64,000 bases of DNA from Hyaloperonospora brassicae (taxonomy: Eukaryota; Oomycota; Peronosporomycetes; Peronosporales; Peronosporaceae): positions 1 through 64,000 of the forward strand of contig CANTFL010000579.1 in NCBI GenBank assembly GCA_947650285.1. The letters are read 5' to 3'. Shown piece after piece: positions 22,551 to 32,364 of this stretch (its first letter is position 1; every line of letters starts with the position of its first letter). A program made the translations under genes and the position numbers. Under the pieces are notes generated by a model. It had not been told where the DNA came from. It saw only the letters and a program-made list of their open reading frames with translations, and ran no database searches.

Positions 22551-24413
22551 TGTGGCGAAGTCACTACTCAAATTTTCTACGAGGATCGGTGACCACACAT
22601 TTGAGGCGCCACTTACTGGTGGAGAATTAGACCACGGGACCTGGCGATCCAATGAGAGATGGGAGGCGATCCCGACGGAGAAAGACGATACGATCCAACT
22701 GTCGTCAGACTGACGGGTATGGAACGATCTGAGACGGGGCGTGAAAAGGGATGATTCCCATGCTGCGATCTGGGACAAGGAATAATTTTAACGGTGCGAT
22801 CTGGGACAAGGGACTGGATTGTACTAAACGGCTGATCTGAAGCAGAATTACTCTGGGAAAGGTGAATATGGGACCAGACGATGCGAAGTGACTCTGTGAC
22901 AAAGGTGTTGAAATCTATTAGATCGGTGACATTCTATACCGGGCGCCCAAAAGAAGTACTGATTTAGGTTAATTATGGACCGATCTGGAATTGTGGATGT
23001 TGGTGGGAGTCCGTGGGACCGTTGTAAGAACTATGGATGGTCCCATTGAGCAGATAGACCCTTGGGAATGGTATTGGAGTACACACAATGAACGGAAACG
23101 ACATATAGGGCCGGATCGCACTGTGTCGAGCCTACTCGATCTCGAATTGGACGTCAGATCGGTCATGTTCCCTGCTGGTTATGGATATATCGATGATGGA
23201 GCTATCGTATGATGATGTACATGCTTGTTGAAGGTCTATGAGAGATGTCCCAAAAGTTCAGACCGAAAGAGCCAGTGGAAGCCGGTCGAATGGACGTCGC
23301 AAAATGGATTTAGGCACATTCCTTATTTGGGTACTATTTTGGACCTTTCGGTACCAAAATTGGGTATTTGGTACCGTATTTGGAATTTGGTCCCTTTTGG
23401 TGTCTAGGTACGATATCGGGAGTATTGGCGCTATCTTTGGAGTACAGGTCACGAGATTTCGACACGTGTTCAAGGGGGCGGTCAAGCTTAAAGGTGATAT
23501 CGACTTGGAGAGTGACCTACGGTTGGGAATAGGCTTAAGGATAGGTTGGCTATTAATTTGGTTGGTTAATAAACAGACTTGAACTCTACTTCTTCTGCTC
23601 ACGACGCACGTTCCCCTCCCCTCTTCTCCGGGCAAGATTGATTTGGCTTCCCCGGCGGGTCAAGGCGCGCGTGTTACAAGGACACAGAAGACCGATCTTG
23701 GATTGTTGGCCAAGATCGAGAAGAGCGATCTCGGGATATTTGGCCCGGATCGATCAAGTACTCACACTCAACTCAACTGCTAGGGTAGCAGCAACATCAG
23801 GAAAAGGAAAAGGACATTGGACACAAGATCGCGAGACGGCGCAAGTGGTCAGAAGATCGGGACAAGGCGTTCAAGACAAGACCGAGCAAGATCGAAGCGA
23901 TCTACTGGACAGATCGGCACGTTTCATTTTGGCGAAACCCAGGACCGATCTGCCCACATTGCGCACTTCCGGCAAGATCGGCCGATCCCGAGACCAGATC
24001 GGACCGATCCCAACGCAAGATCGACGCAAGACAACTATTTGCTGAGTGAAGATTTCCGCACAGCGAAGACCCCGATCCCGAAGACAAATCGAGATCGGTG
24101 TGATTCAAGATCGAGATCGCGACATCGCCCAAGAGTGACTGCCGCGACTCAAGATCAAGATCGCAGAACCCCCGTTCGTGGTGTGAAGATTTCCGCACCG
24201 GAAGCGAACGCTCAACCCAACCTCTCAGCGAGATCGACATCTCCCAAGGCCGTTACGAAGAGCTCAAGCCAGCCCAACCGACGGGTACACAAGGTGAGCA
24301 CAAGGTTATACAGCAAGGCACGGATCGGAGTACCCCCTCCGTGAGTCGGCAAGTCTGGGCAAGTGGAAGATTGACACTCACTAAAGTAATTTTGTGAGAT
24401 CGACTTCACCACA
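22551..24413 (+). repeat. Family-1a solo LTR copy D with target-site duplication
   Basis: The repeat spans 1,863 bp from TGTGGCGAAGTCACTACTC to GATCGACTTCACCACA, plus-oriented, with GTCG on both sides (22,547-22,550 and 24,414-24,417). Removing it with one GTCG restores the family-1b frame: IKV joins AHTLLVGRAIHVYTRY. It therefore inserted into family 1b and then lost its internal region by LTR-LTR recombination. The termini are imperfect inverted repeats: TGTGGCGAAGTC at one end, TGTGGTGAAGTC on the other strand. Sense-strand frames of 135 and 175 codons (23,638-24,045, 23,817-24,344) recur in LTRs A, B and C. Confidence 0.9.
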
Positions 24414-25213
24414 GTCGCACATACACTGCTGGTGGGGAGAGCGATCCACGTCTATACATGATACCTAACATTGGAGTGGGTCTTCACGTCCATACCATTG
24501 TTGGAAAGCGCAGTCAACTTTGCCGTACTATCGTAACCCTACCATCTGAAAATCAAAAGAGTCGGGGAGCGCGATGTCGTTTTTCTGCTGCTACTCCAGG
24601 CTTCCATCACACCGACAGTCGGACTCGACGTATCGCTAGCACACATTGCTGCATGCCGTACTTCTGGGTCAATAGTCCGCCTCAATCCTAAACCGTTGTA
24701 CACACGAGTCTCGCAAGAATTTATTGGGTTCGTCATGTCTTTCGACGGTTCGTCGAAGACAGCAACACTGGTGGGTTTGGATGTTGTGCGTGGATGTTTT
24801 GGAGACTGCCCGAGTAGATAGTCGTTATGGCTGCGAGTGATCACCTACCGTCTACCACAGTAAATTCGGCAGATTACGCCGGCATGAAGCGAGGCGCTCT
24901 AGCGGCATTGGATCATCAAGTTACTGATCTGGTCATAGTGGGAGACTCGAGATTAGCGATTTAACAAGCCGTGAGTGTGATCGCATGTGAACACCACGCG
25001 CTGCAAGTAGAATTAATACGTCATAAAGATTTTGTTACGAGATTTAATTCCGTGTGGTACCTGCACGTTATCCGCTACTACAATGCAGCTGCCGACGTCC
25101 TGGCCACGGAAGCACTGGAAGCTAAGACAGAGAAGCTACTCATAGGTGAGGAACGATATAAAGAGCTACGAAAACTGAACCGGATACAAGAAAAGTTGGT
25201 TGGAGATAGGTAA
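24414..25213 (+). pseudogene. RNase H connection and additional RNase H of family 1b
   Basis: After the solo LTR the polyprotein continues: AHTLLVGRAIHVYTRY and LLESAVNFAVLLSPYHLK end the first RNase H. A second RNase H follows with IGFVMSFDGSSKTAT (first Asp, 24,730), WRLPE and STTVNSADYAGMKRG (24,860), then LVIVGDSRLAI (24,940). DGS and GDSRLAI are the marks of the extra RNase H seen in dual-RNase-H gypsy elements. A TAA after RLAI, in place of a Gln codon, and a frame shift near 24,760 disable it. The frame 24,971-25,213 completes the helical end (YLHVIRYYNAAADVLATEAL). Confidence 0.75.
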
Positions 25214-26990
25214 TCCAATGTGGTCATCGAAGCAAAGCCAGAGGGGTCAGTGATTACACGGAGTACAACTCGTCGCGTGCGATTCGCCGACCAGCTAGGT
25301 GGTGGACGATCGACAGAGGGGAGTGAAGAGTTGGTTTAAAATCGAGAAAATGAGAAGCGCGTTCGACGCACCGTGACTCGATCGAATCCAGAGACTCGAG
25401 GATCATCCAGTGCGTAGGATATCGACCCAACAGCCGTCCAACAGGAACGGAGAGAACGGATATCGACCGCACAAGATGAAGAGACAAAGTGGGCAGACCT
25501 CAAGACGTATCTGCGAGGAGAATTTGACAAACTTACACACCGTCAAGCTAGCGAATCCGAGAAGATCGCTGATCGTTTCGTGTTGAGCCAGGACGGGTTG
25601 CTTTATTACGTGGGACGGCGACGAGAATTAAGAGAGTCACAAGAAGATGACATTAAACTACGACTCGTAATTCCAACGACACTAGTCGATGAATTACTGT
25701 TAAGTTGTCATGACTCGATAGAAGGCGGCCACCAAGGAATTGTGCGGACATATCACAAGGTCAAGACTGATTATTACTGGACCGGACTGTATGCAGATGT
25801 GACAATGCATGTACAACGTTGTGAAGATTGCAGCACGGGCAAAAGCAAGCCAACACTCAAGGGGCATTCGCCTGGGAATATAGTTTCCGAGCGACCGTTT
25901 CAGGTGGTGTCTATGGACTTTGTCATCCCATTCCCGAAGACTCGACGGGGAAACACAGCGCTTTTACTGTTCCAAGATCATTTTACGGGGTTTGTGATAG
26001 CTAAAGCCATGAGTGATACGTCGGCACTGGAGGTAGCGAAAGCGTCTGAAGAGAATATCTTCCGTCATTTTGGTGCTCCCAGTCTCATTCGTCACGACAG
26101 AGATCCTAGGTTCATGAGTGAGGTCTTTCAAACGTTTGCTGAAATGATGCAAGCTAAGTCAAGAGCCGCCCTCCGTTATCGTCCACAAGCGAACGGACAA
26201 CAAGAGCGAAGTGTGAAGACAATGATACAAACAGTGCGAGTCTACGCGGAAGATCCACAACAAGCGGATTAGGATGACATTGCAGAAAAACTGGCTCATG
26301 CCATTAATAATTCTAGAGATACAACGAGAAAAGAGATGCCATTCTATTTGGTACACGGGTGGGATGTCCACTCCACACTGAAGGCGATGACAGAGTCAAT
26401 GCGACTCGCTAATCCAAAGAATAATAGGGTGGTGGACTCGACGAATCCAGTCCTGTGGCGTCGCGAGTCCAACAAGCAGCTAAAAGTGGCCCTACTACTG
26501 GCAAAAGAATACCAAGTGAGAGAGTAAGCAAGAAAGGCACGTAAAAATAACGAGCTACTCAGTCCAGCTGATAGACTGATTGAGTCAGCAAACACTGGAC
26601 AGGATACTGAGCAAGAAAATAAGGCGCCAGGAGATCAAGCTGCTCGAACTGGTGACAACAGAGTTCAAAGCACGACGACCAGTAGGACGTCTAATGCCGC
26701 GATAAATGAGGGAGCCCAAGTGTGGCTATTCATGGAAAGGGTGAAGCCTGGACTAAAAAACCTAGCTCACCGGTGGCATGGTCCTTTCTGAGTCAAGAAA
26801 CAGGTTGAAGAGTTCGCTTTTGAATTGGAGTTGCCAGATAGAAGCGGATATCGGTTCTACCCAATTGTCCATATTTCGCGATTGAATACAGTGACAGAAC
26901 AAGAGGCACGTCCAACGACAAAGTTGGTGGAAGGACTAGGAGATACAGATCGACTTAACTTTGACGAATAAATACTGCCGGAAAATAGCT
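25214..26990 (+). pseudogene. Integrase of family 1b
   Basis: The frame 25,580-26,272 (230 codons) has the HHCC finger (CHDSIEGGHQGIVRTYHK .. CEDC). It also has the catalytic triad: D in VVSMDFVIPFPKTRRG, D in LIRHDRDPRFMSE and E in ANGQQERSVKTM. After a TAG at 26,270 the frame continues with TTRKEMPFYLVHGWD and a run of charged residues. The GPF-like module follows near 26,770 (LAHRWHGPF) and FYPIVHISRLNTV near 26,860. Upstream, 25,214-25,579 is an acidic/basic linker. It is close to the family-1a integrase in order and motifs. Confidence 0.85.
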
Positions 26991-27173
26991 GGATTCCCGA
27001 CAAGTCCAGTGGCCGATACGAGGTAGAAGCCATACTCGACGATGATACGTCTAGGTCAACACCTACTGACAGAAGCCAGCGAAAGTTCTTGGTAAAATGG
27101 GTGGGATACGATGAACCCACGTGGGAACCATTGACCAACTTGTCATGTGGAGGCTTATTGTTCGACTACTTGA
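26991..27173 (+). pseudogene. Chromodomain of family 1b
   Basis: SGRYEVEAILDDDTSRS, then RKFLVKWVGYDEPTWEPLTN and a short helix: a canonical chromodomain with the aromatic residues (Y, W, W) intact. It is in frame with the integrase end except for a TAA at about 26,969. It is better preserved than its family-1a counterpart, which lacks the WEP end. It would direct integration toward marked chromatin. Confidence 0.8.
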
Positions 27174-27773
27174 TGCGAAAGAAGAGAGAGAATTGTCTGC
27201 AGATGGCGCAAGTCGCAGACGAACGGTAGAAATACCATCACTACGCGTACTCTCTTTCTGTGAAGACTAGCAGGCAAAAAGAGAAGTGAAGTTACCGCTT
27301 CAAGATGTATTGATGCATGGAGACAGAGATGAATTAATTTACGAGATGAAGGAACGAAGTCAAAACAGAGGCGACTAAATGTCAGCGATGGACGAGCTGG
27401 AATCATCATGCGACAGCGTAGGGAAAACAGTCAGAAGCGTCGACGAAAATCTGCATACCATCGCGGTTTTCGGGCTCGGGAGCAGAGGGATCGACGACCG
27501 GAGGAGAAGCTTCGTCTGCGTCGACATCCTCGACGACCTGTGATTCCACTTCACTCTCTGACGTGCCGACCGGAGCAAAGACAGGGAAGCCCGGATTGCA
27601 TCAACGGAAACACGTGTTATTGGGATTCTCCGATGGACGAGTCAGCCACCAAACACGCCAGTTTTCAACTTGGTCAAGCACTTCAAGTTCGTTGATCCAG
27701 TTCACCTCCGGGTACCCACGCATAACTCATGATTGGATACACAGGAACTGACGGCTCAAAGAGAAGTTCGGGG
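27174..27773. other. pol tail and spacer before the family-1b aORF
   Basis: The plus strand can be read as a broken polar C-terminal tail (DELIYEMKERSQ near 27,330). The rest has only short frames on both strands and no motif I know. By position it equals the 7,891-8,109 spacer of family 1a, between convergent pol and aORF. Confidence 0.35.
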
Positions 27774-30773
27774 TCAAGTAAAGGTGTGGGTTCCACGAGA
27801 TGACTTCGCAGACGCCGCATCTTGCAATACAACACTCAAAGTCCTCGCGACTTTCCGCAGATGATCTCTAAGACGTTTGCGACTGGCAGCATAATTAACC
27901 CAAGCTGCATGAATTTGGGACAAGTCTTCAGGCGAGCGCAAAGGGTTTTCATCGGGGTGCATGCCCATAAGAATACTTGGCTCCAAGATCCATTGCGTAC
28001 GCTCTCATAAAGCAGCTAAAAATTTCGAGCGAGTATCGACATGGGCAGACGGCGTTGGATCACGACTAACTCCGCGAAACTTGACCCACGCTTCAACCAT
28101 CAAGTTTACTGGAGAACTAGGAATAGAGTGATGGAGAGAATGGCGGAGCCGATCCTAAGCGTCGCCAAGCTTGGACACACTCATGTACATCGGCTTCGAT
28201 GGAAATAACGCCAGAGTACGCTGACATGGATGCGATGGATCATGTACGTCGGCAAACGCTAGTAGACCTACGAGTGAAACGGGGGTGGGGGCGACGAACG
28301 ACTTCAAACCAACGCGCACCTGTCGGATAGAGGACCGAGCTGACGCGACGCACAACCAACAGCGAGCTGACCCGTGATGGAAGAAGCGAACATCCCGACT
28401 CGCTCGCATGGCAGGAGTCTATCTCGGTTCCCGAGCGACCACTTGACCCGCACGAGCTCGAAGAAGAGAGTACGGAACCGTTAATGTCTCAGGCAAGCCA
28501 ATAGCGGCAGTCGCCACCGGGGTTGACGGAGAATTGCACTCAATATTGCTTGGCGCCCACAAACGTGGGGACGTCAACGAAGAAGCAGGCGCCACCTCAG
28601 CTGTCAGCGTCTTTCTGACGTTGGCTCGGGACCGCTAAATCCGTTGCTTCTTCTTTGGTGAACTGGTGGGTCGTAGAACAACGGAATCAGTCGAAGAAAC
28701 AACGGCAGGGACGTCCACCGAGGAGGCTTTGACAGGAACCAAATCGGGTGACGGAAGAAGGACGCCTTACCTTTTCTTGGAAGACCTAGCAGACGACCGG
28801 CTTGCGGGAACGACGTAAGACACACCATCAGAAATAAAGACGGCGGTCGGCGACGTCGATGACACCACGTCAGATACGACTTCAATTGATGGGGTGGTCG
28901 CGATGGCAGCCGACGAAACTGGAACCGGAGCAGCTTGGGTTTGGACTAGCGGCACATTAGCGATCGCAGTATGTGGGACGAACACAGCCGAAAAAGACCG
29001 GCGAGTTCTCATCCGGGGAAGTGATGTGGTTGGGGCAACAGGTGTACCAGTTACATTGGATCTCTTCAATCGTTCTAAAGCCCTCGGAGCCTTGACCTTC
29101 TTCGGTGACGCGGGTGAACGCTTGTTGACTCGACGACGGACTGCACCCACCTTTCGACGCGACTTAGACGGGTGAGCTACCGGTGGCGATGCGGGGCGAG
29201 GAAATTTAGAGCAAAGGGGGAGTGCGCGGCAGAACTCATTCTCTCCTGCTAATGCCAAACGCTGAGAATGTGAGGTGGTCGACAAAACAGCCTCTTTAGC
29301 GAGATTCATCAGCTCAGGCGCGGAAATGGGCGTCATTGTTGAACCGACATGGAAATCCAGCTCGGTGAGAGACGAAGTACCAAGTTCATGAACTGATGAT
29401 CCAACAGCTTGAAGGGACGGTAAATAAGACGATGACGCAGTAGCACCCACCGATACCAACCTAGCGGTCGATAACCACGCCGACCAGAAAGACGAATGTG
29501 GATCCGGGGGTGCGCCAGGATCCACTGCAAAATCACACGAATCCGATCGTCTCCTCAGATACGTTAGAGATGCTACCGCCGAAGAGGACGGCTCGCCGAC
29601 GGACACATCAGTAGACGACGAAGACGCTACGCCGACGGTCACAGCTATCGACGGCGTAGAAATCGAAGACACGGGAGCTGCGGTAAAAAGATGCAAATGA
29701 TAGCGTCCGACGTCCAGACCGAGACTCCGAGCTTTGAAAAGATATCAGAGGAGCTACAAGACGAGGCGGATCCATCAGGGTCGCTAGAGCCATCGCTGGT
29801 GTGATGGGGGGAGCAGACGAACGTTCGACCCGCAAAACCATGTTCTGAAATGTCTTTGATTCATCGAACGAAATGACGTCCGGGAACCGAGTCGCGAGAA
29901 GTCGACACAGCCGCGAGTTGATGTCCATATTTCGAGGATATAATCCCGGGACGCCCACTCCAACCGCTGCGGCCACCGCAAGGTTCGGATCCAGCGGACA
30001 TTGTATGTTTCCACGACACAGCAGAGCCTTTTGTTGTCGAATGACTTGTTGTTGACTGCTGACGGTGCGTCGCATCACCCTAAGCGCATGTCTACCCCCG
30101 TTGCACAAGGCCATCGTTGCAGCCTGAAGATGACAGAAGTAACCAGTGGCAACACCTTGGACAGTCGTGTGTCGAGCTTCAGCATTTGCGAGGTCGCGCG
30201 TAAGCTGGTTGATCAAGCGATCACGTTCCGCCATACCAGCGGACAGCTCGGCAATCATACGCTCAGACGATAGAAAGACGATTTTTCCCGATGCGTAGCA
30301 GTCAGGCGCGCAGATGGCTCAAGCGAGTATATCGACTTGTGCAACGAGTCAATCAACTCGGTCGTCTTGAGAGCAGCGGACTTCCACGTTTGGGACTCTT
30401 TCTCGGTCGTTGACAAACGATGCTTCAGGTCCACCGAGTCCGAGACAGCAGCTTGCATTCGTCGATGAAGCGAAACATCCTCTCGGTGGGACTGAGATAG
30501 AGTCACGCATAGAGCCGCGATATCTGCGGAATGGTCGACGATGGGAGAGACATCAGCGTCCATCAACGAATTCAAATCATCCAGCGGGCGAACTCGGGAA
30601 ATTGATTGCCTCAACGACGTGTCGAGATGTGGGCGAGGATATTTCATCAACGTCACGATCACCCGGATCAGATCAACTTCGCGCCGTTGAATCCGATCGT
30701 CGATGCTCGAGAGGAGACGACAGAGATCCAGCGTATTCAGCGATAATCCATATTCATGGCTAAGTAAAGGTTC
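27774..30773 (-). pseudogene. aORF of family 1b, main part (split by family-2 insertion)
   Basis: Minus-strand coding series: 30,773-30,255 (helical, LSLNTLDLCRLLSSIDDRIQ, LSTTEKESQTWKSAALKTTE), 30,258-29,608 (coiled coil AERDRLINQLTRDLANAEA and SSQQQVIRQQKALL), 29,696-28,767 (Ser/Thr/Pro-rich, basic block SKSRRKVGAVRRRVNKR), then shifted frames to 27,774. The C-terminal part has EPSILMGMHPDE followed by EDLSQIHAAW. This aligns with DPFFLHYMRPHEE and DDLADLIEAL of aORF E. Order and position (convergent with pol, next to its end) equal aORFs B and E. Frame changes near 30,256, 29,650 and 28,770 mark it as decayed. The N-terminal part continues at 38,358. The protein family is unknown to me. 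Confidence 0.65.
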
Positions 30774-31250
30774 TGTAACGGGGTTACACGTCGGCTGGTA
30801 GTCGACGATAGGTGTGGTGCACACAAGAGAGGGGGTTACCCTATAGAGTAATTTTAGAACACAGTGAGTGTATCAATTGTTTTAAGACCGATGTCTGTCA
30901 TCAATTGATTGCGAGATCTTTTAAGAGGTTATTTAGGGCAGGTTAAATACGTTGTTCTAAGGTGTTCTTTTAGGTTAATTAAAGAAATAAAAATGCAGTT
31001 CCCCTTTTGATCAACATGAAGACACGTGCCTTGCGAGGCGTCTTGATCGGAAGGAGCTAGCAACGCCTGTAAAGGTAGCTACTCTTGATCACTCTGTGCT
31101 GTGATTCTCTTGAATCGTTTGGTCCCCCTGGAACAGGGACCGTAAGCTCTCTGAGCTTGTTGACTCTCTGAGTCGGGTTCGTAGAACCAAAGTTGCTCGT
31201 AAGAGCGTTAAGTCTTCCTCTGACTTAAGGAGCTGTGTAGCTCCGCTACA
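30774..31250 (+). repeat. Family-2 5' LTR
   Basis: This 477-bp repeat runs from TGTAACGGGG to CTCCGCTACA and is matched by 37,883-38,357. Its last third (31,103-31,244) is an uninterrupted chain of short perfect hairpins (see findings). A decayed relative lies at 54,606-55,047. The LTR supplies promoter and polyadenylation functions, but I cannot pick out a TATA box or initiator with confidence. Confidence 0.95.
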
Positions 31251-31252
31251 CT

Positions 31253-31270
31253 TGGTAGCACTAGTAGTCA
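31253..31270 (+). promoter_or_regulatory. Candidate primer-binding site of family 2
   Basis: Two bases after the LTR the sequence reads TGGTAGCACTAGTAGTCA, starting with TGG as expected for pairing with a tRNA CCA tail. The decayed copy has GGTGGCACTCATAGTC at the same place. I cannot name the tRNA. Confidence 0.5.
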
Positions 31271-31309
31271 ATCTACGCCTGAGTCGGTAACGATTGATCC
31301 TCTTTGACG

Positions 31310-32344
31310 ATGGAGCAATCCACACCCCTCTCTGAGACTCAAAAGGTCGCGCTTGATAAGCTGACCGCGGCCGTAGGCCCTAAGTACGTGGATTTTCTCG
31401 CTGCACAAGGTCCCGATGTGCTCAACGCACGAGTCGAGACCTTCATGCAGTACGAAACGGCCCTGTTGGTCCAGGTTCAAAACCAAGTAGCGTCGGCTAT
31501 GCCGACACGCTATGTGGCTATGCCACCAGAAGAGGCTAAGCCTCGTCCCCTTCGGGTGGACGTTAAATGTTACTCCGGGAAGGAGGGGGGAAACCTTACC
31601 CTCTGGATCCGTGAGATTGAGATGGCCATGGACTCTGGTCTCATCTCACTTGAGAACCAGCGGGTCTCGTTGGCTATCTCTAAGCTCGATGAAAGAGCGA
31701 GAGAGTGGGCTTTGACGTGTGGCACGTCGGTCAACTTGGCGTTTCCCACGTGGGATTCGCTCAAGTTAAGCATTTTGCGAGTTTTCTCGCCACCTAACCA
31801 GGCATATCGCGTGCGCTCACGCTTCTTGTCTACCCGTCAGGGTAAGAACGAGTTAACGGACTATGTCCAGGAGTTGAGAACTCTGATGGCTGCCATGCAG
31901 TCCGACCCTCTCCCTGAGAAAGTCTACGTGACAGTCTTCATGGAAGGTCTTCGCAACGGCATTGCCAGGACCGAGGTCTTTCGAGTCCATCCATCGACTT
32001 TTGAGGAGGCTGTGAGCATCGCTCAGAATGCTGAGCATAACTTTAAGTCAGCCAGACTTGGTTGGAATGGGTACAACCCAAGCTATGCGAGGGCAACCTC
32101 AGCAAATAGCTCAGCTTACTGTAAGCCCGAACCGATGGATCTCAGCAATGCTGAAGATGAAGGTGAAGCTGAGCTTCATGTTGCCGAGCAACGACAGGAG
32201 GTGAGACGCTGTTACATGTGCGGAAGCACTAAACATTTGCGTTGCACTTGTCCTTTGCGTAAGCAACGACCGACTCCTACGGGTCGGAACCCCAGCCTCA
32301 ACCAGAAACTTGGTATGGCACGGGGAAACGTCGACACCCAGTAG
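31310..32344 (+). CDS. Family-2 gag polyprotein
   Basis: A full-length open frame of 344 codons. I chose ATG 31,310 (MEQSTPLSETQKVALD); the frame is open six bases further upstream but without an ATG. The middle has the retrotransposon gag core (LTLWIREIEMAMDSG, LDERAREWALTCG, LTDYVQELRTLMAAMQSDPL). The end has one zinc knuckle CYMCGSTKHLRCTC (CX2CX4HX4C), followed by a basic tail. Gag builds the particle and binds RNA. It ends at TAG 32,342, 12 bases after a GGGAAAC slippery heptamer that leads into the -1 protease frame. No break is visible, so this may still be translatable. Confidence 0.9.
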   Translation: MEQSTPLSETQKVALDKLTAAVGPKYVDFLAAQGPDVLNARVETFMQYETALLVQVQNQVASAMPTRYVAMPPEEAKPRPLRVDVKCYSGKEGGNLTLWIREIEMAMDSGLISLENQRVSLAISKLDERAREWALTCGTSVNLAFPTWDSLKLSILRVFSPPNQAYRVRSRFLSTRQGKNELTDYVQELRTLMAAMQSDPLPEKVYVTVFMEGLRNGIARTEVFRVHPSTFEEAVSIAQNAEHNFKSARLGWNGYNPSYARATSANSSAYCKPEPMDLSNAEDEGEAELHVAEQRQEVRRCYMCGSTKHLRCTCPLRKQRPTPTGRNPSLNQKLGMARGNVDTQ

Positions 32345-32364
32345 GCGCGGGGCGGCCTACTGGG
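32323..32364 (+). promoter_or_regulatory. Candidate programmed -1 frameshift signal at gag/pol
   Basis: The heptamer GGGAAAC (32,323-32,329) is in phase with gag as G GGA AAC, the X XXY YYZ rule. A 7-base spacer follows, then a perfect 10-bp stem: CCCAGTAGGC (32,337-32,346), loop GCGGGGCG, GCCTACTGGG (32,355-32,364). The gag stop lies inside the 5' arm. The -1 frame is open from 32,263 through the protease, so a slip here would make gag-pol. The element layout strongly supports function; no experiment is implied. Confidence 0.75.

Noticed and set aside
22551..24413. DNA transposon with terminal inverted repeats
   Set aside because: The inverted ends are part of LTRs that elsewhere sit next to PBS, PPT and gag-pol, so a solo LTR explains it better.
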